Part shown: positions 1 to 7,374 of the stretch, piece by piece | Layout of the letters: the number at the start of each line of letters is the position of its first letter | How positions within the stretch are numbered: position 1 is the stretch's first letter | Assembly: GCF_001434705.1 (NCBI RefSeq) | Contig: NZ_AZDJ01000030.1 | Location: forward strand, 332,617-396,212 | DNA from: Lacticaseibacillus nasuensis JCM 17158 | Lineage (GTDB): Bacteria; Bacillota; Bacilli; Lactobacillales; Lactobacillaceae | Direction: 5' to 3' | Length of the DNA: 63,596 bases | The notes under the pieces: model-generated | What the model saw: the letters and a program-made list of their open reading frames with translations, nothing else | The model's database searches: none | What the model was told of the DNA's origin: nothing | Program-made: the position numbers and the translations under genes

Positions 1-1815
1 TACTTCGGGAACATCGGCAGTGTAACCCGCAACGGCTGGCGTGGCCACGGCAGCATAGTTGCCGTTAATCCAGTCGCTGTAGCTGACCACTTGGCCGGTC
101 ACGTTATCGACCGTCGCCGTGCGAGTGGAAGTTGCGGTTTGCGTCACATCTGCAGTCGGCTTGTAGTTGTCCGCGTATTGATAATGAATGGTTTGCGTGT
201 AGTTCTGGGTCAAATCACTCGGTTTCACCGCGGTGGCATCTTGGTCGGCAGAACCAATCACCGTGGTCCCGTGCTTAAGGTGAATCTCGATTGGGTCAGC
301 CCCAGTAGCCGTAAAGTGCACGCTACCCGTCGCACTGTTGCTAGCCGCCAAAACGTACCCGGCCGGAATCTGGCTGGTGACGTCATACGGCGACGTCCCA
401 TCCGTCACGCCGGCGACATTGATGGGATTGCCAACTGGCTGCTTAGCTGCATCGTCATCGATAAACTGCACCGTCGTGGACTGTGAATTTGGTGTGTAGG
501 TGACCTTCGTTTCAGCATTGGCGTCGACATTTTTTGCCTCCGGTACTTCGGCGACATCAGGCGTGTAGCCTGGAATCTTTGGTGCCTTCACGGCAGCAAA
601 GTCACCATTCGTCCAGTCGCTGTAACTCAGGCGCTTCCCGGTGATGGCATCGACGGTCGCGGTGCGCGTGGATGGTGCCGTCTGCACCTTGTCATCGGCG
701 GCCTTGGCCCCGTTCACATAGACAAAATGAACGGTTTGCGTGAAGGCGCGATTCAAGTCAGCCTGAGTGGCCTCGTCGGTATACGGGCCGGTGGCTGGGA
801 TCACCCGGGTGCCATGCTTCAGGTGGATCACGATCGGCGCCGGGTCAGTGGTGGTGAAGTGAATCGTGCCGCTTGCACTTTGGCCGTCAGCTAAGACGTA
901 CCCAGCCGGAATCGAGGAGGTTACGTCATAGGTGGCCGGAACATTCGAGACGCCTCGCTTCGTGTACCCACCCTTAACCGTCTGCCCGTTGGCATCATCG
1001 TCGACAAAATTAATCTGCTGAAGTCGTACGCTTGGCGAGTACTTCACCGTGACCTCGGTAGGGTCATTTTGCTTGGCGAGCGTGACCGTCTTCTGGTCTG
1101 GGTCGTAGCCGACAATATCCGTCGGCGACGCGGTGGTTGCAGGGGCAACGGTGACCCAGGGATTATAGGTGACAGCTCCTGTGGCCAAATCGACGGACTT
1201 GACATCCCGATAAACGGTAATGGATTGCGTTGCGTCCGGTGCGGCGGTGGTCCCATCAGAATAGCGATAATGAATCGTTTGGGTCACCGTTTGGTTCATC
1301 GCCGACTGACTCAGCTTGTCCCCAACGGATTCTGGAAATGGGGTATTATATGCCGGAACGGCGATGTCCCCCGCCTGCTTCGGATCGGTGTGCGTAACCT
1401 TCGCCGTCAAATCGCTCACGCCAACGATGTATGTGTAAGTCTTGCCAGCCTCATAACTGCTTGGAGCGGCTGGCGCACCAGTCGCGTAGGTGTAACCTTT
1501 TGTCCGTAGTTGCGCAATGACGGCATTATAATCAATCGGAAACTTCCCCGTGTACCCTGCCGGCACAGTTTTGGTCTGCGTGTAGTCCGTCAGAATCCCC
1601 GATGGTGCACGGAACTGCACCACAATTGTCGCCTGATCGGTCGCCGTCTCGCTGGTCGTGATGGTCGGCGCGGCACCGGCAGCAGCGTTCGCCGGCGCAA
1701 TCGCGCCAGTTTGCAAACTAATGGCAAACGCGCCAAAGATGCCAAGCGCGACCCATAGCTTACGTTTCTTATACAGTTTAACCCGACGTACTGGTTCTGA
1801 ATGCTTTCCACGCAT
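1..1815 (-). CDS. Mub/MucBP-type surface adhesin, 5' part only (C-terminus outside the window)
   Basis: The open frame runs from an ATG at 1815 to the window edge, 605 codons without a stop, so the protein is cut at its C-terminal side by the window. An RBS-like GGGGG lies 7 bases before the start. Residues 1-45 form a KxYKxGKxW-type signal peptide (KLYKKRKLW followed by a hydrophobic stretch ending in ANAAA), typical of large exported lactobacillal adhesins. Behind it, two domain types alternate: Muc_B2-like units beginning TQT(I/V)H(Y/F) (three copies) and MucBP_2-like units of about 75 residues containing DVTS(S/Q)IPAGYVLA and ending HLKHGT (two copies, near 805-1040 and 265-520). These families bind mucus glycoproteins or serve as stalks. 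An LPXTG anchor would be expected beyond position 1 but cannot be seen. Confidence 0.9.
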   Translation of the reverse strand, partial: MRGKHSEPVRRVKLYKKRKLWVALGIFGAFAISLQTGAIAPANAAAGAAPTITTSETATDQATIVVQFRAPSGILTDYTQTKTVPAGYTGKFPIDYNAVIAQLRTKGYTYATGAPAAPSSYEAGKTYTYIVGVSDLTAKVTHTDPKQAGDIAVPAYNTPFPESVGDKLSQSAMNQTVTQTIHYRYSDGTTAAPDATQSITVYRDVKSVDLATGAVTYNPWVTVAPATTASPTDIVGYDPDQKTVTLAKQNDPTEVTVKYSPSVRLQQINFVDDDANGQTVKGGYTKRGVSNVPATYDVTSSIPAGYVLADGQSASGTIHFTTTDPAPIVIHLKHGTRVIPATGPYTDEATQADLNRAFTQTVHFVYVNGAKAADDKVQTAPSTRTATVDAITGKRLSYSDWTNGDFAAVKAPKIPGYTPDVAEVPEAKNVDANAETKVTYTPNSQSTTVQFIDDDAAKQPVGNPINVAGVTDGTSPYDVTSQIPAGYVLAASNSATGSVHFTATGADPIEIHLKHGTTVIGSADQDATAVKPSDLTQNYTQTIHYQYADNYKPTADVTQTATSTRTATVDNVTGQVVSYSDWINGNYAAVATPAVAGYTADVPEV

Positions 1816-1930
1816 GTTGAATCCCCCTTTTGGTGCTCTTTTTTCACGCCTTTATATTACCACCTTTTTCCTTTATATATAGATAAACTTCAATTTAGCT
1901 ACTAAAAATTTTTATTTGGTTTTGGCGCCT
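1816..1930 (-). promoter_or_regulatory. AT-rich upstream region of the adhesin gene
   Basis: This stretch is far more AT-rich than its surroundings and includes TTGAAG and several TATA-like hexamers ahead of the adhesin start. A promoter for the adhesin must lie here, but no single -35/-10 pair stands out. Confidence 0.35.
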
Positions 1931-1934
1931 AAGA

Positions 1935-1965
1935 ACAATAAAAGCGTCAGTTTACGCTGGCGCTT
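1935..1965 (-). terminator. Intrinsic terminator after merR
   Basis: On the minus strand an imperfect stem (AAGCGcCAG / CTGaCGCTT, six-base loop) is followed by TTTTATTG. It lies about 135 bases past the merR stop and ends the antiporter-SDR-merR transcript. Confidence 0.6.
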
Positions 1966-2100
1966 GACGACCAATACGCTGACTGGCGGTTCCAAAGGAT
2001 AAAGCAGAACGCAGCCAGAGTATTTGTTAATCAAATTTTTCATAAAGCGCGTCAATTCGACATTCATGCGTCACCCAGCGCTTGATCAGGCTGAACTCAC

Positions 2101-2514
2101 CTAATCGCTCAGCTTGCCCTCTGAGTGTTGTTGCTCCAAACTCCGCAACTCCGCTTCCGTTGTCACCATATGGTCGTCAAAGTGATCTAACTTCCAGTGC
2201 AAATGGTCAATGGCTGCCTGGAGGTCGTCGCGCTTCTCCTCCATGATGGCAACTTGTTCAGCCAATAGCGCGCGTTGTTCCGTCAGATTATTTTCCTGCG
2301 CATCGAACAAGTGAATGTAACGCTGCAAGGCTTCAATACTCATCCCCGCGCTACGCATCAGCTTGGCAAAGTTGATCCGCCGAATGATTCGATCGTCAAT
2401 TTCGCGCACGCCGGCCGCCGAGCGATCAATGCTGGGAATCAGTCCCTCTTTTTCGTAGTAGCGAATCGTTGCCGCGGGGACTCCCGTGCGGGTACTGGCT
2501 TCTTTGATGTTCAT
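2101..2514 (-). CDS. MerR family transcriptional regulator
   Basis: 137 residues, normal for the small MerR regulators of the AdhR/NmlR type. Residues 1-70 hold the winged helix (NIKEASTRTGV, then TIRYYEKEGLIP, the family hallmark); residues 75-125 form the antiparallel dimerisation helix. There is no cysteine anywhere, so sensing by a thiol or thiolate-bound metal, as in classical AdhR or MerR, is not possible here. It is the last gene of a minus-strand set with the antiporter and the NAD(P)-binding protein (77 bp gap, RBS AAAGGAG). Two promoters with 19-bp spacers and near-identical palindromes lie before the antiporter (4591-4621) and the alcohol dehydrogenase (5782-5812). Being downstream of the first, the gene would be autoregulated; this last point is inference. 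Confidence 0.92.
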   Translation of the reverse strand: MNIKEASTRTGVPAATIRYYEKEGLIPSIDRSAAGVREIDDRIIRRINFAKLMRSAGMSIEALQRYIHLFDAQENNLTEQRALLAEQVAIMEEKRDDLQAAIDHLHWKLDHFDDHMVTTEAELRSLEQQHSEGKLSD

Positions 2515-2591
2515 CGAACTGGCTCCTTTCTGCTTTAATTTCTAGTTTAATTATCGCTCAGTTCACTGTTGTTAGCGAACCAGCCAATCAG

Positions 2592-3191
2592 TTATTCTGG
2601 CCGATTGATGCCGATGCTTTCCTGACTATAACGTCGCGCATCGGTCAGGGTGGCAACCGCCAATTTGGCGATCGCACGGCGGGAAACATCGTGGCCACCA
2701 AACGGTTCGCCTTCACGCGTGATCTCATAATCATCACTGCCATTGTCGAACCAGCCAGGCCGAATCACAGTGTAATTGAGGCCCGACGCCACAACGATAT
2801 CCGCTGCGTCTCGGTATGGTCGCAACAGCGGGTTATACGTCAGGTTGCCCTGGACCCCAACTTGGGCGGGAATTTCATTATATATGCCCATCGAAGAGAT
2901 AAACACCAGCCGCGACACCCCTGCCACAGTCATCGCGCCGACAATACTGCGCGCCATCGCCGCTATGTTACCACTGAGGGCGGCAAAAACGGCATCCACA
3001 CCAGCCAGGGCTTTGACTAATGGCGCTTGGTCCAACACGTTGATGCTCTTTGCCTGTTCTCTGGTAGGGTCAATGGTCAGGCTGCTTGCGTGGCGAGAAA
3101 CCAGCACCAGTTCGGCATCAGTATTCACAAGTAATGCTTGCCGGGTCACCTGGCCCAACGAACCTGTGGCGCCAATCAACATGATTTTCAT
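2592..3191 (-). CDS. NAD(P)-binding oxidoreductase, NmrA/SDR-a type
   Basis: 199 residues with an N-terminal Rossmann motif GATGSLG at residues 8-14, then the conserved strand and turn VSRLVFISSMGIY, and IRPGWF near residue 145. This is the NAD(P)H-binding atypical short-chain dehydrogenase group (NAD_binding_10), whose substrates are mostly unknown; some act as quinone or redox sensors. It starts 4 bp after the antiporter stop and is therefore in one transcript with it, under the MerR-type promoter. A clear paralogue lies at 15531-16172. Cytosolic. No substrate can be named. Confidence 0.85.
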   Translation of the reverse strand: MKIMLIGATGSLGQVTRQALLVNTDAELVLVSRHASSLTIDPTREQAKSINVLDQAPLVKALAGVDAVFAALSGNIAAMARSIVGAMTVAGVSRLVFISSMGIYNEIPAQVGVQGNLTYNPLLRPYRDAADIVVASGLNYTVIRPGWFDNGSDDYEITREGEPFGGHDVSRRAIAKLAVATLTDARRYSQESIGINRPE

Positions 3192-3195
3192 CAGA

Positions 3196-4524
3196 TTACC
3201 TCCTCGAGTTGCGTAAAATGTTCAGCGTTGCCAGCAACGCGATGAGCATGAAGCCTGCCATCAGCACCGCTGCGTGGTCATAACTCACCGCCGCTTTAGT
3301 GAAGCCGCTGGTCAACGCCACGATCACGGACAAGCCAAACGACCCACCGATTTGGTGTGCGGTATTGACCACCCCAGAAGCCGCGCCTGCAATGGCGGGA
3401 TCGGTGTGAGCGACTCCAGCCACGGTCAACGGGCTCAAACTCAGGCCCTGGCCAATTCCGATGACAACCATCGGCACCGCTAGCGCCCAGAAGTAGCCGC
3501 CGTGAATACCAACCACAGCGCCTGAAGCCAGCCCCACAAGCGTGATGACAACCCCTGTCACCAATAATTGATTGTTCGTGAACCGGTTATTGAGCCGAGC
3601 CAACACAGTCGCAGAGATAAACTGCGGAATCGTTTCAGGCAAAAAGCCCAGCGCCGCCAGTAGTGGCGTGTACCCGTAGACGTGTTGCATCGCCTGAGGC
3701 ACCAGGAAAAAGTATGAGATCATGGCGCCAAGGTAGAAGAAGCGCGCGATGTAGGCGCTGCTTCGCTCGTTATCGGCAAACAACCGCAGTGGCATCAACG
3801 GGTTCTTGGTCCGCGACTCTGCCCAGACAAATAATCCGAGAAAAACGACCGCGATAATGCTGGCCAACAAGCGGCCATATGCCCCGTTGATGCTATAAAT
3901 CAATCCCGCAAAGCCGATAACCGACGTGATGGCGCCAACCCAATCGAGCCGCCCGCCTTGCCCGTTAACCCGCGGCACCACTTTTAGCGTCAATATCAGC
4001 AGGATAATCCCTACCGGCACATTCAGCAGAAAACCATCACGCCATGAGAAGTAGCTGGCAATCAAACCACCAATCACCAGGCCGAAGCTCGCACCGATGC
4101 CTGCGGTGGCCCCGTAAGACGCGATCGCACGGGTGCGCATGCTTCCGGTATAGTTGTCCATCAATAATGCCAGCGTGGTGGGTGCCAGAATCGCCGAACC
4201 CACCCCTTGCAGTGCACGCATGCCAATGATCATGGGGCCGCTTTGTGCCAGTCCCACAAGCAAGGACCCAATCGTGAATATGGTCAGGCCACTGATAAAC
4301 ACCCGCCTGCGGCCAATGATGTCTCCCGCGCGACCCCCGAGCATCAGCAACCCGCCAAACGTCAGCGCGTAGGCGTTCGTCACCCAAGCCAGATTTTGCG
4401 CATCCATGTGCAAGTCTGCGGCGATTTTAACCGTGCTGGTAAACACGATGGAATTATCTAAAAGGATCATTAAGTAACTGATCAGGATGATTGGTAACAC
4501 CAATCCGAATTTATGGTTTTGCAT
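3196..4524 (-). CDS. DHA2-family MFS multidrug exporter
   Basis: 442 residues, hydrophobic throughout, with about 12-14 membrane segments. Motif A-like GGRAGDIIGRRRVF follows TM2 and the motif C region (GIGASFGLVIGGL) lies in TM5, which marks a drug:H+ antiporter. The start chosen is the ATG at 4524, seven bases after GGAGG; an in-frame ATG at 4548 lacks an RBS. The transcript begins at a MerR-type promoter with a 19-bp spacer (4591-4621), about 60 bases upstream. Association with a MerR regulator and an alcohol dehydrogenase suggests export or detoxification of a reactive organic compound; the actual substrate is unknown. Confidence 0.88.
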   Translation of the reverse strand: MQNHKFGLVLPIILISYLMILLDNSIVFTSTVKIAADLHMDAQNLAWVTNAYALTFGGLLMLGGRAGDIIGRRRVFISGLTIFTIGSLLVGLAQSGPMIIGMRALQGVGSAILAPTTLALLMDNYTGSMRTRAIASYGATAGIGASFGLVIGGLIASYFSWRDGFLLNVPVGIILLILTLKVVPRVNGQGGRLDWVGAITSVIGFAGLIYSINGAYGRLLASIIAVVFLGLFVWAESRTKNPLMPLRLFADNERSSAYIARFFYLGAMISYFFLVPQAMQHVYGYTPLLAALGFLPETIPQFISATVLARLNNRFTNNQLLVTGVVITLVGLASGAVVGIHGGYFWALAVPMVVIGIGQGLSLSPLTVAGVAHTDPAIAGAASGVVNTAHQIGGSFGLSVIVALTSGFTKAAVSYDHAAVLMAGFMLIALLATLNILRNSRR

Positions 4525-4590
4525 GACAGCCTCCAAGCTAAGTTTCATGTAAACGCCGATATGACGGCATTTTGTTCAATCGATGAACCT

Positions 4591-4621
4591 AGCTTAAGCC
4601 TTAAAGTGCACTCTAAGGCAA
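4591..4621 (-). promoter_or_regulatory. MerR-type promoter with palindromic operator (antiporter-SDR-merR)
   Basis: On the minus strand TTGCCT (4621-4616) and TAAGCT (4596-4591) are separated by 19 bases, the long spacer diagnostic of MerR-activated promoters. The spacer holds the 22-bp palindrome centred at 4608/4609 (GCCTTAAAGTG / CACTCTAAGGC, one mismatch, positions 4598-4619). It matches the site before the alcohol dehydrogenase. Confidence 0.82.
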
Positions 4622-4631
4622 GGCCCTTTTG

Positions 4632-4673
4632 CAAATAAAAACAACTTTTTTCACCGTAGCGAAAAAAGTTGTT
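4632..4673 (-). terminator. Intrinsic terminator of the alcohol dehydrogenase gene
   Basis: Thirteen-base arms AACAACTTTTTTC / GAAAAAAGTTGTT with an eight-base loop, followed on the minus strand by TTTATTTG. It separates the dehydrogenase gene from the antiporter promoter. Confidence 0.8.
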
Positions 4674-4682
4674 GAGGTTGGG

Positions 4683-5726
4683 TTATTCGCTCACAATCAG
4701 CAGAGACTTAATCGCGGTCCGCTGATCCATCGCCGCATACGCGTCTTGGATGTGATCAAGATCAAAGCGCTTGGTAAAGACCTTTCCGGGATGAATCTCA
4801 CCGTTCAAAACCGCCTGCAACAAGCCGCCACGATCATGCGTGGTCACCGCAGCGATGCCACCGCGCAAGCCGATATTGCGCCAGAATAAGTCGTTCGTAT
4901 TCATCTCTGGCTTTTGCGGAATACCGACCCGGCCGACAATCGCCCCTGGCCGGCCGACCTGCACGGCCGTGGCCACGGATTGTTCGTTACCGACGCATTC
5001 CAGCACGGCATCAGCCCCCGAGCCATTGGTGAGGGCCATGACTTTCGCCACTGCCTCATCGCCCCGTTCCGGCACGATATCAGTAGCCCCAAATTCGCGG
5101 GCGACCGCCTGCCGGTCCTCGTGGCGACTCATCGCAATGATCCGTTTGGCCCCGAGTAGCTTGGCAGACAAGACCCCGCTCAAGCCCACGGCGCCATCCC
5201 CCATGACGACCACGGTATCGCCGCGATGCACCTCGGCGGACTTGGCGGCATGATACCCAGTCGCCATGACATCTGCTAGCGCCAGCAAGTCATTGAGTTG
5301 CTCATCCGTGTAGTCGCTAGGCTGACCAGGCACCTTGACCAGCGCCCAGTTCGCATTTTCATAGCGCAGGTATTCGGCTTGATAGCCAACTGGGCTTCCT
5401 TGATGCTTGAACGTGAGGCAGTCACCGTCAAAACCGGCAAGGCACGCCGCACAGTGACCGCAACCATGAGTGAACGGGACGATGACGAAATCACCGGGCT
5501 CCACGTCGGTCACCGCGTCACCGACACTTTCAACCACGCCGATGGCCTCGTGCCCAACCGGCTCGTTGGCGGGCCGCTTGGCAATGCCGCGGTACCACCA
5601 CAGGTCGGACCCACATACGCAGGCACGCACGATGCGAATCACCGCATCCGTTGGGAATTCCACCTTTGGCTTGGGTAATTCGCGCGTTACCATCTTTCCT
5701 GGTTCAACGAAAATTGCTGCTTTCAT
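4683..5726 (-). CDS. Zinc-dependent alcohol dehydrogenase (MDR superfamily)
   Basis: 347 residues. The start at 5726 follows GAAGGAGGAAGAC; an upstream in-frame ATG at 5783 sits inside the promoter and is rejected. Visible features: catalytic zinc ligand in ACVCGSDLWWYRG (about residue 37), GHEAIGVVESVGD (about 58-70), four-cysteine structural zinc loop CGHCAACLAGFDGDC (about 92-106), and the NAD(P) Rossmann motif GDGAVG (about 173). Cytosolic; it interconverts alcohols and aldehydes or ketones using NAD(P)H. It is transcribed alone from a MerR-type promoter (5782-5812), as in aldehyde-responsive AdhR regulons of Firmicutes. A role in aldehyde detoxification is inferred from that, not seen. 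Confidence 0.92.
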   Translation of the reverse strand: MKAAIFVEPGKMVTRELPKPKVEFPTDAVIRIVRACVCGSDLWWYRGIAKRPANEPVGHEAIGVVESVGDAVTDVEPGDFVIVPFTHGCGHCAACLAGFDGDCLTFKHQGSPVGYQAEYLRYENANWALVKVPGQPSDYTDEQLNDLLALADVMATGYHAAKSAEVHRGDTVVVMGDGAVGLSGVLSAKLLGAKRIIAMSRHEDRQAVAREFGATDIVPERGDEAVAKVMALTNGSGADAVLECVGNEQSVATAVQVGRPGAIVGRVGIPQKPEMNTNDLFWRNIGLRGGIAAVTTHDRGGLLQAVLNGEIHPGKVFTKRFDLDHIQDAYAAMDQRTAIKSLLIVSE

Positions 5727-5781
5727 TGTCTTCCTCCTTCGAGTGTTGGCAATAGTTGCCCTAACATCACCTGATGTCGTC

Positions 5782-5812
5782 ACAATACACCTTAAAGTGG
5801 GCTTTAAGGCAA
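5782..5812 (-). promoter_or_regulatory. MerR-type promoter with palindromic operator (alcohol dehydrogenase)
   Basis: Minus strand TTGCCT (5812-5807), 19-bp spacer, TATTGT (5787-5782). The palindrome CCTTAAAG-TGGG-CTTTAAGG (5790-5809) lies between the two hexamers, exactly as at 4598-4619, with the same -35 and the same half-sites. Confidence 0.85.
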
Positions 5813-5853
5813 GTCCTTCTATTAAAGTTGCGCACTACCGCGATCATTCCAGC

Positions 5854-5888
5854 AAAAAAAGCGATTGAACGGAAAACCGTCCAATCGC
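5854..5888 (-). terminator. Intrinsic terminator after rpsI
   Basis: Stem GCGATTG-ACGG / CCGT-CAATCGC with a short A-rich loop and a run of seven T on the minus strand, about 25 bases after the rpsI stop. Confidence 0.85.
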
Positions 5889-5911
5889 TTCTGTCGCTGC
5901 CATCGCCAAGA

Positions 5912-6304
5912 TTAACGCTTGGAGAACTGGCTAGCCTTACGGGCCTTCTTCAGACCGTACTTCTTCCGTTCCTTCATCCGTGGGTCACGGGTGAGCATGC
6001 CGGCGCGCTTAAGCGGGCCGCGGAAGTCTGGATCAACACTCAACAACGCCCGGGAAATGCCGTGACGGGTCGCACCGGTTTGACCGGTGAAGCCGCCGCC
6101 ATTGACGTTGACCAATGCGTCGTAGCTGCCCTTGGTTTCAGTGATATCGAAGGGCTGAGTCATATCGAGAATCAGATTTTCGTATGGCAGGTAATCATGA
6201 ACGTCTTTGCCGTTCATGATGATCTTGCCAGTCCCAGGAACCAAGCGGACCCGGGCAACAGAGTTTTTGCGACGACCAGTGCCGCTGTAAGATACTTGAG
6301 CCAC
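5912..6304 (-). CDS. rpsI: 30S ribosomal protein S9
   Basis: 130 residues, the usual bacterial length. The N-terminus has the S9 pattern [14 protein letters not shown] and the C-terminus ends in the lysine/arginine tail KASQFSKR that reaches the P-site tRNA in the 30S head. It follows rplM by 13 bp in a two-gene operon, as in other Firmicutes, and ends at a strong terminator. Confidence 0.98.
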   Translation of the reverse strand: MAQVSYSGTGRRKNSVARVRLVPGTGKIIMNGKDVHDYLPYENLILDMTQPFDITETKGSYDALVNVNGGGFTGQTGATRHGISRALLSVDPDFRGPLKRAGMLTRDPRMKERKKYGLKKARKASQFSKR

Positions 6305-6317
6305 AGTTGTTTCCTCC

Positions 6318-6764
6318 CTAGATTAAGTTCTTGATGTCGAGTACTTGCGGTTGCTGTGCAGTATGTGGGTGTTCCTCCCCAGCGTACACATGCAGCTTCA
6401 TGAATTGTTGCTTGCCAAGCGTGTTCTTGTTCGGCAGCATCTTCTTCACCGCGTATTCAACCAAGCGGGCTGGGTTGTCTCGCAACAAGTCGCCAGCCAC
6501 TTCATGCTTCAAACCACCTGGGTGTTGGCTGTGGTGATAGTAAATCTTATCAGAGGCTTTCTTGCCCGTTAACTTCAACTTGCCGGCATTGATGACGATG
6601 ACATGATCACCGACATCGACGCTAGGGGTATAAGTTGGCTTGTTCTTGCCACGCAGGATGCTGGCAACTGTCGATGCCAACCGGCCAAGACTGATGTCAG
6701 TCGCGTCGATGAGCACCCAGTTACGTTCGATCTCGCCTGGTTTTGCCAAAAATGTAGTACGCAC
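6318..6764 (-). CDS. rplM: 50S ribosomal protein L13
   Basis: 148 residues, full length. L13 signatures are visible: [18 protein letters not shown] near the N-terminus and GDHVIVINA around residue 52, and the end region with [16 protein letters not shown]13 is an early-assembly 23S-binding protein. The start follows ATGGAGGAAAC. It is first in the rplM-rpsI operon, behind a promoter at 6849-6877 and a leader of about 80 bases. Confidence 0.98.
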   Translation of the reverse strand: MRTTFLAKPGEIERNWVLIDATDISLGRLASTVASILRGKNKPTYTPSVDVGDHVIVINAGKLKLTGKKASDKIYYHHSQHPGGLKHEVAGDLLRDNPARLVEYAVKKMLPNKNTLGKQQFMKLHVYAGEEHPHTAQQPQVLDIKNLI

Positions 6765-6843
6765 GATTTGTTTCCTCCATTGTGTTCAGTGAGAGTTTGA
6801 CACGTTAAGTTTCCGGGGCTTATCGTGGGGCAAACAATACCAG
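6765..6843 (-). promoter_or_regulatory. rplM leader, possible L13 autoregulatory leader
   Basis: The transcript from the promoter at 6849-6877 would have a leader of about 80 bases before rplM. Firmicutes rplM often carries an L13-leader RNA that binds L13. A short hairpin is possible, but I could not match the consensus with certainty. Confidence 0.3.
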
Positions 6844-6848
6844 CTACT

Positions 6849-6877
6849 AACATAGCAAAATCCGGCGGCGAAGTCAA
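6849..6877 (-). promoter_or_regulatory. Promoter of rplM-rpsI
   Basis: Minus strand TTGACT (6877-6872), 17-bp spacer, TATGTT (6854-6849) preceded by TGC, an extended -10. The -35 hexamer lies in the loop of the inverted repeat at 6859-6892, so promoter and hairpin overlap. Confidence 0.75.
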
Positions 6878-6893
6878 TCATCGCCGCCGGATT
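6857..6893 (-). terminator. GC-rich hairpin, probable terminator upstream of rplM
   Basis: A perfect 12-bp inverted repeat ATCCGGCGGCGA / TCGCCGCCGGAT with a nine-base loop. On the minus strand it is followed by TTTGC, on the plus strand by TTCTTACTT. It would end transcripts coming from the structured-RNA region before rplM. The T-run is short, so efficiency is uncertain. Confidence 0.5.
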
Positions 6894-6929
6894 TCTTACT
6901 TGCAGTCGCCGTCACCCTAACCGCGGCAC

Positions 6930-7314
6930 AACAACACACCAAGGACGCCTCTGGGTGGCCCCTCAGCGTCCTTGGCGTGATTGCCTGCGGGTTGCCCCGC
7001 AGCGGGTGGACGAGCCCAAGGCCGGTGCCACCTGTCGCCATTACTGGCGATGCGCTCAGTTACGGTGCCCAAGTTGCCTCGGGACTTCAGCGTTGCGCTG
7101 GACCTGGCGTTGCCGCCTGCCGCGAGTTCTCACTGTTGGCCGTGCCTTCTCCCCCTGGTGTGCCCCAGTTTTAGGGCCGTAAGCTTCGGCTGTGGAGGGC
7201 CACTAGCCCGGTGCGGGCGTTACCCGTACCAGTAGGCAACTAGTCGTCTTACCGCGGGAATGCAGTGGCCCTACGTATGACCCCACCCAACGATACATTG
7301 ACTTGTCTGACATC
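6930..7314 (-). ncRNA. Candidate large structured RNA of unknown family
   Basis: About 385 bases without a convincing gene. Read on the minus strand it forms a chain of perfect hairpins, several closed by GNRA tetraloops: GGCG-GCAA-CGCC (7117-7106), CCCGAG-GCAA-CTTGGG (7083-7068), TCGCCA-GTAA-TGGCGA (7050-7035) and CTGCGGG-GCAA-CCCGCAG (7002-6985). Others are CAGCG/CGCTG (7100-7088), GCCG/CGGC (7190-7176) and an eight-base-pair outer helix 7271-7264 with 7204-7197. A ten-base-pair hairpin (6975-6939) ends it, and its loop CCACCCAG can pair over eight bases with TTGGGTGG at 7290-7283, a long-range pseudoknot tying the 5' and 3' ends. A promoter lies just upstream (7314-7343). The RNase P core (GAGGAAAGTCC), tmRNA and SRP RNA signatures are absent. 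The strand is set by the GNRA loops. Function unknown. Confidence 0.72.
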
Positions 7315-7343
7315 ATGTTAGCATGACAGCGTTTTTCTCGTCA
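7314..7343 (-). promoter_or_regulatory. Promoter of the structured RNA
   Basis: Minus strand TTGACG (about 7344-7339) and TAACAT (about 7320-7315) with an 18-bp spacer and an extended TGC before the -10. It lies 30 bases past the stop of the GW-like gene and would start transcription at about 7308, right at the first paired elements. Confidence 0.6.
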
Positions 7344-7374
7344 ACAATTTAGTCGCAGCCAACAGGCGTTCGCC

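Noticed and set aside
1912-2067. 51-codon minus-strand frame after merR
   Set aside because: It runs through the merR terminator, has no RBS and resembles nothing known.
5283-5783. N-terminal extension of the alcohol dehydrogenase from an ATG at 5783
   Set aside because: The extension overlaps the MerR promoter, and the ATG at 5726 has a strong RBS and the normal family start.
6955-7235. Three overlapping plus-strand open frames in the structured RNA region
   Set aside because: Proline/arginine/cysteine-rich translations without RBS; the perfect hairpins with GNRA loops on the other strand explain the region better.
6930-7314. RNase P RNA, tmRNA, SRP RNA or T-box for the structured region
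   Set aside because: GAGGAAAGTCC, a tag reading frame with tRNA-like ends, and GGAAGG/AGCAGC of SRP domain IV are all absent. GGTGGCACCGG recalls the T-box sequence and the last hairpin recalls a T-box terminator, but stem I and its loops are missing and rplM is not a T-box gene.
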